From the NCBI GenBank assembly GCA_002697405.1, contig NZVP01000064.1, forward strand, positions 704 through 6,712: a DNA stretch of 6,009 nucleotides, given 5' to 3'. The DNA comes from Flammeovirgaceae bacterium (lineage in GTDB: Bacteria; Bacteroidota; Bacteroidia; Cytophagales; MED-G16). Position 1 is the stretch's first letter. Each line of letters starts with the position of its first letter. The notes under the pieces are model-generated. The model was not told the DNA's origin. It was given only the letters and a program-made list of their open reading frames with translations, and searched no databases. Shown here piece after piece: positions 1-6,009 of the stretch. Both the position numbers and the translations under genes were made by a program.

Positions 1-21
1 ACATCAGAATTATAAAAATTT

Positions 22-270
22 CTAATTTTTTCTCTCATCTAAATTTTTACTTATCTCTTCTAGTACTTTAATGATATCATCTAGTTTTTTTGCTTCTTTA
101 ATATGATTTTCTACATGTTCTTGTCTTCTTTCTATCTGTGTTGTTTCATTACTTTCAAAAAAAAGAACATAAGTAAATAAACTAGCAAACATTAATATTA
201 CCATTAAAATAGATCCTGATATAATACTGACACAAATCTTAATATAATTATCAAGATGTTTTTTACTCAT
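22..270 (-). CDS. Small single-pass membrane protein with charged coiled-coil tail, unknown function
   Basis: I do not recognise this 82-residue protein. It starts at an ATG (268-270) and ends at TAG (22-24). Residues 1-11 are short and basic (MSKKHL...). Residues 12-38 form one long hydrophobic segment (ICVSIISGS...YVLFF), enough for a transmembrane helix. Residues 42-80 are strongly charged, with regularly spaced Ile/Leu/Val (IKEAKKLDDIIKVLEEI), typical of a coiled coil. The basic N-terminus suggests an N-in orientation with the tail in the periplasm, which is inference. Its start overlaps the end of the upstream secreted-protein gene by 8 bases, so co-transcription and translational coupling are likely. 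Both proteins carry C-terminal coiled-coil-like helices, so a physical partnership is possible but unproven. The clean overlap and sensible membrane topology argue that the gene is real despite its size. No terminator is visible in the 21 bases left downstream. Confidence 0.7.
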   Translation of the reverse strand: MSKKHLDNYIKICVSIISGSILMVILMFASLFTYVLFFESNETTQIERRQEHVENHIKEAKKLDDIIKVLEEISKNLDERKN

Positions 271-1891
271 AATTTTTCTTTTTATTAATCATATTCCTGA
301 TTCTATTTTCAGAGATAATTATTTTATAATTTTCAGAGATAGTAAAAAGGCTCTTGTTTAAATTTTCTCTATCACTTTCAATTGTTCTAACTAATAAGTC
401 TATTTCCTGATTTTGAAAATCACTTGGGTTATTTGAATTTTTATAGAAACTTAATCTGTCATATTTTGCTTTTACATTTGACTGAAGTTTAATTGTTTCT
501 TGAAGTAAGTTTTTAATCTCATTATCATCTCTTGATAATACCTCATTAATGACTGATAGAACAGCACCACTAGCACCAATTATTGGACCTGCTTTTCTTG
601 TAACCTCTGAATTAGTAGATAAAACTCCCATTAAAGCTCCTAAAAATGTTATACCAGCAGCACTAAATGTTCTTATTTTTCTATTATTTTTTGAGGTAGC
701 CTCTATCCATTTTAAATTATCATTAATTTCTTCCAAACCATCTTGTTGTTCTTCTAATTCATTAATTAACTCTGTAATTTTTTCTTGCACTTTTAGAGGG
801 TTTATAGTATTCATTACTACCACATCCAAAGTTATTTGTGAGGAAAGACCAGACAAATCTGAAGCTTTAATTTCTAGATTATAATTAGTAGTAGAGTTAG
901 TCCTCTCAACATGATCATAATCAACATCAAAACTTATAGTTTTATTAAAGCTATTAAGTTTCATCCCTCGAGGTAACTGTGCCCCTACATTTTCTATAAT
1001 AATTGAGTCATTAACATTTGGATCATCTACTGGAATCTTATATATATATTTATTTCCTTCTTCTACAATCCATTTAGACGTTTTTCCAAAAACGGGGGGA
1101 AAATTATTTTCAGAATAAATAATTTTAAATGTATCTGTGTCGTATAAATCTGGTTTATTTTTTTTATAAGCTTTCAATATAAAACTAAATGTTTTTTCAA
1201 GTTCATCTATATTATTAGGGTCAATTTTCCAGTCAATATTTCCATTAATAGGATTAAAATTATCAATTGGCGCATCAGTTTTTAATTCGAACAAAACATT
1301 ATTATCACCATCTGAAATAATAGGTGTATAACGAAAAGAATAATTATTTCGAATTATTTTATCAATTTGCTTGTTTATAATTTTAGGTGGATATTCTAGG
1401 TTATTAATTTCTATTAAAAAGTCATATCTTTTCAATATTGAATTTTTTTCATAAGCAAAAAGATTCCATGTGATAAATTTATTTAAAGCTTGGTTGTCAT
1501 CAGGTATAAATTCAAAGTATATTCTTTTACTTCTATTATCATAAATTATTTTTCCATTTTCTATATTTCTATAATTTGGATTATCATTAAAATAATAGTT
1601 AAAAATAACTTCGTCTTCATTTCCTTTTAGTTGTATTATCATTGAAAGTGTATCTCTTTCATCCAATCTAATATTGGTCGGATTGAATAAGTTCTCTACA
1701 GCAATTTTTTGTTCACCATTTACCTCAAAATTTATTATGTCAAATGATAACTCCTCTTTTTTAATATCATCTTTTATAAATAAAGAGTCAGCTGAATAAG
1801 AAATAATAGTATCATTATCATTAGATTGTGCGTTAATAAAAGTAGTGTTTAGAAATAAACTAAAAATGAAAAACAGAATTAATTTTCTCAT
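263..1891 (-). CDS. Secreted protein with tandem cadherin/Ig-like repeats and helical, hydrophobic C-terminus
   Basis: This is a 542-residue protein starting at the ATG at 1889-1891. The frame stays open to a TTG at 1951, but the ATG puts a classical signal peptide at the very N-terminus: MRK, a hydrophobic core (LILFFIFSLFL), and an INA|QS cleavage site after residue 21. There is no lipobox cysteine. Residues about 72-362 look like three degenerate Ig/cadherin-like beta repeats, about 72-165, 168-262 and 264-362. Each has an I-x-(F/W) strand followed by an acidic D-x-(D/N)-type turn and a later strand ending in Ala. The repeat boundaries carry similar NN..PP motifs (LEYPPKI and NNFPPVF). The LPRGMKLN stretch in repeat 3 resembles putative-Ig (He_PIG-like) domains. 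Residues 366-400 are predicted coiled coil (KITELINELEEQQ). Residues 409-424 and 434-452 are glycine/alanine-rich and hydrophobic. Residues 455-540 are helical and charged. No type IX sorting domain is evident. A role in envelope adhesion or scaffolding is inference only, and the function is unknown. Confidence 0.75.
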   Translation of the reverse strand: MRKLILFFIFSLFLNTTFINAQSNDNDTIISYSADSLFIKDDIKKEELSFDIINFEVNGEQKIAVENLFNPTNIRLDERDTLSMIIQLKGNEDEVIFNYYFNDNPNYRNIENGKIIYDNRSKRIYFEFIPDDNQALNKFITWNLFAYEKNSILKRYDFLIEINNLEYPPKIINKQIDKIIRNNYSFRYTPIISDGDNNVLFELKTDAPIDNFNPINGNIDWKIDPNNIDELEKTFSFILKAYKKNKPDLYDTDTFKIIYSENNFPPVFGKTSKWIVEEGNKYIYKIPVDDPNVNDSIIIENVGAQLPRGMKLNSFNKTISFDVDYDHVERTNSTTNYNLEIKASDLSGLSSQITLDVVVMNTINPLKVQEKITELINELEEQQDGLEEINDNLKWIEATSKNNRKIRTFSAAGITFLGALMGVLSTNSEVTRKAGPIIGASGAVLSVINEVLSRDDNEIKNLLQETIKLQSNVKAKYDRLSFYKNSNNPSDFQNQEIDLLVRTIESDRENLNKSLFTISENYKIIISENRIRNMINKKKNYE

Positions 1892-1953
1892 ACTATATGT
1901 AGTAACAAGACTATAATTTTCTATGTAATTTAATTTAATAATTTTTATCAATA
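1892..1953. promoter_or_regulatory. Short divergent intergenic region between secreted repeat protein and START-domain gene
   Basis: These 62 bases separate two divergently transcribed genes and so should carry a promoter for each. They are almost pure A/T. The only suggestive site is TAGTCTTG on the minus strand (1906-1913), one mismatch from the Bacteroidota -7 consensus TAnnTTTG and 14 bases before the minus-strand ATG. No matching -33 TTG lies at a suitable distance. On the plus strand TAATTTTC (1914-1921) is also one mismatch away. Neither start has a Shine-Dalgarno sequence, as is normal for this phylum. The promoter role rests mainly on gene layout. Confidence 0.3.
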
Positions 1954-2544
1954 ATGCTAATAAACTTTTTAATTCTATATCTAAGTTTTTTTTCTTTAGA
2001 TTCTCATAATAGTTCTCATACTGATTGGAAACTAAAAAAAGAGGAAAATGATATAAAAGTTTTCATTAGAAAAAATGAAATAAATAATGTTGAGTATTTG
2101 GCTGAAACTAGAATAAATGGAAATATAGATTCAATTTTAGAGATTATCATGGATTATGATAATTCTCATAAGTGGATGTATAAACTAGAGAATAGTAAAA
2201 TATTAGAAAAGAAATATGATTCTTTATTCTATGTTTATTTTACGATGGAAATGGGATGGCCTCTAAAAAAAAGAGATTTAGTTTCTGATGTAAAAGTTGA
2301 AAAAAATGATGATTTTATTTCAGTTAGTTTAACCTCATCACCTAAATATATACCTCTTGATAATAATTATATTAGAATATCTGATTCAAAATCAGTTTGG
2401 AAATTATCTAAAGTAAATGATTTAGAAACTAAAGTTTCACTTCAAAGTTATGCAGTAATTGAAGGCCTACCTTCATTTGTAGTTGAACTTTTTATTGTAG
2501 ATGGACCCATTTATTCTTTAACAAATTTGAAAAACAAATTTTAA
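1954..2544 (+). CDS. START-domain lipid-binding-fold protein, probably exported
   Basis: This 196-residue protein is close to the size of a single START (StAR-related lipid transfer) domain. Known START domains form a helix-grip pocket that binds sterols, phospholipids or other hydrophobic ligands. The signs here are W25-K-L (a domain start with D-W-x-L), VFIRK at 36-40, a helix around 58-68 followed by HKWM (72-75), the diagnostic WPLKKRDLV at 102-110 (the family's P-x-x-x-RD motif), and the C-terminal IEGLPSFVV (169-177) before a final amphipathic helix. Residues 1-14 are hydrophobic (MLINFLILYLSFFS), suggesting a signal peptide or anchor. However, they lack the usual positive charges and no clear cleavage site is seen, so export is likely rather than certain. 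Bacterial members often have such leaders, and their ligands are mostly unknown. The gene stands alone, convergent with murA, and its TAA overlaps murA's stop codon. The fold call is firm, but the ligand cannot be told from sequence. Confidence 0.8.
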   Translation: MLINFLILYLSFFSLDSHNSSHTDWKLKKEENDIKVFIRKNEINNVEYLAETRINGNIDSILEIIMDYDNSHKWMYKLENSKILEKKYDSLFYVYFTMEMGWPLKKRDLVSDVKVEKNDDFISVSLTSSPKYIPLDNNYIRISDSKSVWKLSKVNDLETKVSLQSYAVIEGLPSFVVELFIVDGPIYSLTNLKNKF

Positions 2545-3845
2545 ATTCTCTCAATGTCGGCTCCAAGATCTCTAAGTCTTTTATCAATATTACTATATCC
2601 TCTATCTATCTGATCAATATTATCTATGATGCTTGTTCCTTTAGCTGAAAGTGCAGCTATTAATAAAGAAACTCCTGCTCTTATGTCTGGTGAAGTCATT
2701 TGAATTCCTTTTAAAGGAATTTTTCTATCTAATCCAATTACGGTTGCTCTATGTGGGTCACATAAAATTATTTGAGCACCCATATCGATCAGTTTATCTA
2801 CAAAGAAGAGTCTACTCTCAAACATTTTTTGATGAATTAATACAGTTCCTTTTGCTTGAATTGAAGTTACTAATGCAATGCTTAATAAATCTGGAGAAAA
2901 CCCAGGCCATATAGCATCAGCAATTGTCATAATAGAACCATCAATAAAAGATTCAATCTCATAGTGATCTTGAGCTGGGATATGGATTGAGTCATCTTTT
3001 AAATTCATTTTTATTCCTAATCTTTGAAAAGTTTTTGGAATGATTCCTAGATTTTCTAGACTTACATCTTTAATTAAAATATCAGATTTAGTCATTGCTG
3101 CTAAGCCAATAAAACTACCAATTTCGATCATATCTGGTAAGATCCTATGTTTTGTTCCAGATAATTGAGATACTCCTTCTATTTTAAGAAAATTTGAACC
3201 AATACCTTTAATTTTTGCTCCCATTGAATTTAACATTTTACAAAGTTGTTGAATGTATGGTTCACATGCAGCATTATAAATTGTAGTATTCCCCTCAGAA
3301 AGAGATGCAGCCATTATAATATTTGCTGTACCAGTAACAGATGCTTCATCAAGTAAAATGTTTTTTCCTTTAAGTTTTTTGGCAGAAACTTTAAAAAGTG
3401 TGTTATTATTTTCTAAAGTAAATTTCGCTCCTAACTCTTGAATACCAATGAAATGAGTATCAACTCTTCTCCTTCCAATTTTATCTCCCCCTGGTTTGGC
3501 TAAATATGCATTTCCAAACCTAGCTACTAGAGGACCCATTAACATTATTGATCCTCTTATCTTAGAAGATTTTTCAAAAAATTCGTCAGATTTAGTATAG
3601 TTAACATCTATTGAATCAGATGTGAAATTATACGTAGTGGAATCTAATTTTTCCACTTTGACTCCCATACCATTAAGTAAGTCAATTAAAAGATTTACAT
3701 CTTTAATATCAGGAACATTTTCTATGGTTATAGGTTCATCAGAAAGTAATACAGCACATAAAATTTGGAGAGCTTCATTTTTTGCGCCTTGTGGATAAAT
3801 TACTCCTTTAAGACTTTTTCCACCATTTATTCTGAAAGATCCCAT
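2541..3845 (-). CDS. murA: UDP-N-acetylglucosamine 1-carboxyvinyltransferase (MurA) with Asp in place of catalytic-loop Cys
   Basis: MurA transfers enolpyruvate from phosphoenolpyruvate to the 3'-OH of UDP-GlcNAc, the first committed step of peptidoglycan synthesis, in the cytoplasm. The protein is 434 residues, slightly longer than the roughly 419 of E. coli MurA, and is collinear with it throughout. Visible landmarks are the substrate-binding K22-N23 (GAKNEAL), R97 (SKIRGS), the active-site loop GGDKIGRRR (119-127), D319 (SPDLLS, equivalent to E. coli Asp305), R345 (FESRLFF) and R389 (DIRAG, equivalent to Arg397). The loop residue that is Cys115 in E. coli is Asp121 here (codon GAT at 3485-3483). 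That substitution is compatible with catalysis but removes the thiol that fosfomycin alkylates. The ATG overlaps the last base of the upstream DUF4290 stop codon (TAATG), so the two genes are probably translationally coupled. The gene's own TAA shares bases with the convergent START gene's stop. Confidence 0.97.
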   Translation of the reverse strand: MGSFRINGGKSLKGVIYPQGAKNEALQILCAVLLSDEPITIENVPDIKDVNLLIDLLNGMGVKVEKLDSTTYNFTSDSIDVNYTKSDEFFEKSSKIRGSIMLMGPLVARFGNAYLAKPGGDKIGRRRVDTHFIGIQELGAKFTLENNNTLFKVSAKKLKGKNILLDEASVTGTANIIMAASLSEGNTTIYNAACEPYIQQLCKMLNSMGAKIKGIGSNFLKIEGVSQLSGTKHRILPDMIEIGSFIGLAAMTKSDILIKDVSLENLGIIPKTFQRLGIKMNLKDDSIHIPAQDHYEIESFIDGSIMTIADAIWPGFSPDLLSIALVTSIQAKGTVLIHQKMFESRLFFVDKLIDMGAQIILCDPHRATVIGLDRKIPLKGIQMTSPDIRAGVSLLIAALSAKGTSIIDNIDQIDRGYSNIDKRLRDLGADIERI

Positions 3846-4480
3846 TACATTCTTCTTTTTCTGAATGGTCTATTTGATTTAAAATTTTTCTTTGAATGAT
3901 AATGTTTTGATCCTCTTTCTTTAGTGACTTTAAAGAAGAGGTTCATTTCATTTACTTTCTCAATATCTATGGATAACTTATTATTTGATAATTCTTTTAT
4001 GTTATCAACAATTACTTTACTATCAATTGATTCTTTATTCCACATTCCAAAGAATGATTTCATTATTTTACCAATATGAATAACCGCAGCTTCTTTATCT
4101 TCCTCTTTTTTAAGCTTACATGCTTCCTCAATAAGTAATTCAATCTTTTTTCCGTAATGCCTATATTTTATTTTTGTTTTAGGGTATTCTAATCTTTTTG
4201 GTTTATCAGCTTCACCTTTTTTCTTAGGTTGAGGATAAGGGCTATCTATATCTAAATTAAAATCAGACATAATATGTAAATCATCCCACATCTTTGCATC
4301 AACTTCACTCTGATCTTTAAAACTTGGATGAGTAAGTTTCATCATTTCAACTAAAGTTTTTGACATCTTATTTCTTTGTTCTTTGCTCTTAATATTACCT
4401 ACATAATCAACAAGTTTATGAAAGTTTCTTCCGTATTCTCTTAATATTAAATCGCTTCTAGTAGTATTATATTCCATCAT
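3845..4480 (-). CDS. DUF4290 family protein, Bacteroidota-specific, unknown function
   Basis: This protein is 211 residues from the ATG at 4478-4480, or 210 from the adjacent ATG at 4475-4477. The latter gives MEYNTTR, the usual beginning of the family. The frame extends to a TTG at 4495, but that would lie inside the likely promoter and add residues the family lacks. Family signatures seen are YNTTR (4-8) and the EYGRN box (15-19), MWDDLHIMSDFNLDID (about 64-79), and a PYPQP linker (81-85) followed by YRHYGKKIE (about 106-114). The C-terminus (about 190-211) is very rich in Lys/Arg (SKKNFKSNRPFRKRRM), which suggests binding to nucleic acid or another polyanion; that is inference. No signal peptide or membrane segment is seen, so it is probably cytoplasmic. 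It lies immediately upstream of murA with a one-base overlap. From memory this neighbourhood is common in Bacteroidota, which hints at a link with cell-wall synthesis or growth, but no function is established. Confidence 0.9.
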   Translation of the reverse strand: MMEYNTTRSDLILREYGRNFHKLVDYVGNIKSKEQRNKMSKTLVEMMKLTHPSFKDQSEVDAKMWDDLHIMSDFNLDIDSPYPQPKKKGEADKPKRLEYPKTKIKYRHYGKKIELLIEEACKLKKEEDKEAAVIHIGKIMKSFFGMWNKESIDSKVIVDNIKELSNNKLSIDIEKVNEMNLFFKVTKERGSKHYHSKKNFKSNRPFRKRRM

Positions 4481-4546
4481 AATAATTTTTTTCAAAACTA
4501 ATTAATTTTTTCATCAATTAAGTAGTAGATTCATCTTCTTATTTTT
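4481..4546. promoter_or_regulatory. Divergent promoter region between DUF4290-murA operon and uvrD helicase
   Basis: These 66 bases lie between two divergent start codons and must serve both genes unless transcription enters from elsewhere. On the minus strand, bases 4500-4493 read TAGTTTTG, an exact match to the Bacteroidota -7 consensus TAnnTTTG, ending 12 bases before the DUF4290 ATG. The nearest upstream TTG is only 14 bases from it, shorter than the usual spacing, so the -33 element is doubtful. A short leader would follow. On the plus strand I see no good -7 match and no Shine-Dalgarno sequence ahead of the helicase ATG. No operator-like inverted repeat is evident. Confidence 0.4.
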
Positions 4547-6009
4547 ATGAACTATTTAGAAGATTTAAATCCCAGTCAAAAAGAAGCTGTATTACACCCA
4601 AAAGGACCTTGTCTAGTAATTGCAGGTGCAGGATCAGGAAAAACAAGGGTATTAACTTATAGAATTGCTCACTTAATAAAAGAAGGAATAGATCCTTTTT
4701 CCATTTTAGCTTTAACCTTTACAAATAAAGCCGCAAAGGAAATGAAGAATAGAATAGAAGGAATTGTAGGAACAGATGCAAGAAGTTTATGGATGGGTAC
4801 TTTTCATTCTATTTTTGCTAGGATACTCAGAAGTGAAGGATATAAAATTGGATATCCCCCTAATTTTGTAATATACGATACTCAAGACTCAAAAACACTT
4901 ATAAAAGCTATAGTAAAAGAGCAAAACCTTGATCCTAAATTGTACAAAGAAAATTTTGTTTTTAATAGAATTTCTAATGCTAAAAATAGATTAATTTCTC
5001 CTTTAGAATATAAAAACAATCCAATTTTACAAGAGGAAGACAGTTCATCATTGAGACCAATGATTGGTGAAATTTATAAGATTTATTCTGAGAGATGCTT
5101 TAAATCTCAAGCAATGGATTTTGATGATTTATTATATAATACTAATATTCTATTCTCTGATCACATTGATATTTTAAATAAGTACCAACAACTTTTTCAA
5201 CACGTTTTAATTGATGAATTTCAGGATACTAACTTTTGCCAATATTTAATTACAAAGAGATTAGCTTCAGTGAGTAGAAATATTTTTGTTGTTGGTGATG
5301 ATGCACAATCAATATATGCATTTAGAGGAGCAGAAATTAGAAATATTTTAAAATTTGAAGATGATTTTGATGACTTAAAAACAATTAAGCTGGAACAAAA
5401 TTATAGATCCACTAAAACAATTGTTAATGCAGCTAATTCAGTAATAGAAAAAAATAAATCAAAGATTAGTAAAGAAGTTTGGACGGATAACGAGGATGGG
5501 GAATTGATATCTGTTAAAAAGTCTTTTTCAGACAATGAAGAAGGGAAAATAGTTTCCAATTTAATTTTTGAAGAGAAAAATAGAAATCAATTAACTAACT
5601 CCAATTTTGCTGTTCTCTATAGAACAAATAGTCAGTCAAGATCTATAGAAGAATCTTTAAGAAGGATTGGCTTAAAATATAAAGTTTTTGGTGGTGTATC
5701 ATTTTATCAAAGAAAAGAAGTAAAGGATTTATTAGCTTATTTACGTTTTTCTATTAATCATAATGATGAGCAATCGTTTAGAAGGATAATTAATTACCCA
5801 AGAAGAGGAATTGGCCAAACATCTGTAGACAAAATAATTACAGTATCAAATAAAGAAGATATTAGTCTTTGGGAAGTATTGCATAGATCTTCAGAATTAT
5901 TAAATTCTAGGATAAATAATTTACTCAGCCCCTTTAAGGATTTAATAATTTCTTTTTCAAATTTTTCAAAAAATAATGATGCTTATACAACTGCTTCTCA
6001 TATTGCATC
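4547..6009 (+). CDS. uvrD: UvrD/PcrA-type superfamily 1 DNA helicase, C-terminus beyond window
   Basis: This is the first 487 codons of an ATP-dependent 3'-5' DNA helicase of the UvrD/Rep/PcrA family, which acts in DNA repair and replication restart. The window ends two bases into codon 488. Full-length relatives have roughly 700-780 residues, so about a third is missing. Motifs in order are the Q motif (LNPSQKEAV, 7-15), Walker A (AGAGSGKT, 26-33), Ia (LTFTNKAAKEM, 56-66), Ib (TFHS, 85-88), FDDLL (192-196), Walker B (LIDEFQDT, 221-228), III (VVGDDAQSIYAFRGA, 248-262), IV (LEQNYRS, 282-288), FAVLYRTNSQSR (354-365), FYQRKEVKDLLAYLR (386-400) and the 2B-domain NYPRRGIG (416-423). All ATPase residues visible are intact. 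Motifs V and VI lie beyond the edge. The ATG at 4547 places the Q motif at residue 7, as in PcrA. It is transcribed divergently from DUF4290-murA. Nothing suggests an AddA/RecB nuclease fusion, but the C-terminus cannot be seen. Confidence 0.95.
   Translation, partial: MNYLEDLNPSQKEAVLHPKGPCLVIAGAGSGKTRVLTYRIAHLIKEGIDPFSILALTFTNKAAKEMKNRIEGIVGTDARSLWMGTFHSIFARILRSEGYKIGYPPNFVIYDTQDSKTLIKAIVKEQNLDPKLYKENFVFNRISNAKNRLISPLEYKNNPILQEEDSSSLRPMIGEIYKIYSERCFKSQAMDFDDLLYNTNILFSDHIDILNKYQQLFQHVLIDEFQDTNFCQYLITKRLASVSRNIFVVGDDAQSIYAFRGAEIRNILKFEDDFDDLKTIKLEQNYRSTKTIVNAANSVIEKNKSKISKEVWTDNEDGELISVKKSFSDNEEGKIVSNLIFEEKNRNQLTNSNFAVLYRTNSQSRSIEESLRRIGLKYKVFGGVSFYQRKEVKDLLAYLRFSINHNDEQSFRRIINYPRRGIGQTSVDKIITVSNKEDISLWEVLHRSSELLNSRINNLLSPFKDLIISFSNFSKNNDAYTTASHIA

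Noticed and set aside
549..884. Open frame of 111 codons on the plus strand
   Set aside because: It lies wholly inside, and antisense to, the secreted repeat protein. Its translation shows no recognisable domain, and it is explained as the shadow of a real coding frame.
263..1891. Type IX secretion cargo or gliding-motility adhesin
   Set aside because: Ig/cadherin-like repeats and the phylum make this tempting. However, the C-terminus is a charged helix with no sorting-domain beta pattern, and no gld/spr/por gene is nearby.
1892..1951. N-terminal extension of the secreted protein by 20 residues from a TTG codon
   Set aside because: It would push the signal peptide inward and occupy almost the whole gap to the divergent gene. 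The ATG at 1891 gives a textbook signal peptide.
2651..2914. Open frame of 87 codons on the plus strand
   Set aside because: It is antisense within murA, whose frame is unambiguous. The Leu-rich translation is what complementary murA codons would produce.
4481..4495. N-terminal extension of the DUF4290 protein by five residues from a TTG codon
   Set aside because: The family normally starts at MEYNT, and the TTG overlaps a promoter-like octamer. ATG codons are present at 4480 and 4477.
4547..6009. The helicase as part of a phage-defence system
   Set aside because: The motifs and N-terminus are those of housekeeping UvrD/PcrA, and the visible neighbours are murA and DUF4290. No nuclease, toxin or other defence gene is seen, although the downstream side is outside the window.

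Overview
The window is very AT-rich and densely packed, with six protein-coding genes and almost no intergenic DNA. It looks like a piece of a Bacteroidota chromosome, most likely a flavobacterium-like lineage with a small AT-rich genome. The evidence is a DUF4290-family gene (a family essentially limited to Bacteroidota) joined to murA, a MurA with the Bacteroidota-type GGDKIGRRR active-site loop, no recognisable Shine-Dalgarno sequences, and one octamer that fits the Bacteroidota -7 promoter consensus TAnnTTTG. No RNA gene, insertion sequence, CRISPR array or long DNA repeat was seen.

Left part (22-1891, minus strand): two overlapping genes of unknown function. The upstream one encodes a secreted protein of 542 residues with about three cadherin/Ig-like repeats, followed by a helical C-terminus containing a glycine-rich hydrophobic stretch. 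The downstream one encodes an 82-residue single-pass membrane protein with a charged coiled-coil tail. They are probably co-transcribed and may act together at the cell envelope. This is the least explained part of the window.

Middle (1954-4480): a plus-strand START-domain (lipid-binding fold) protein with a hydrophobic N-terminus runs convergently into murA, and their stop codons share the bases TTAA. On the minus strand the DUF4290 gene precedes murA and overlaps it by one base, so the two are very probably one translationally coupled operon. MurA makes the first committed step of peptidoglycan synthesis. It carries Asp instead of the usual catalytic-loop Cys, which predicts insensitivity to fosfomycin.

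Right end (4547-6009, plus strand): the first 487 codons of a UvrD/PcrA-type superfamily 1 DNA helicase, transcribed divergently from the DUF4290-murA operon and cut by the window edge. The 66 bp between the two divergent genes must hold both promoters.

The murA, DUF4290 and helicase genes are housekeeping. I found no sign of a defence system or mobile element. The candidate for something undescribed is the secreted repeat protein with its small membrane partner.
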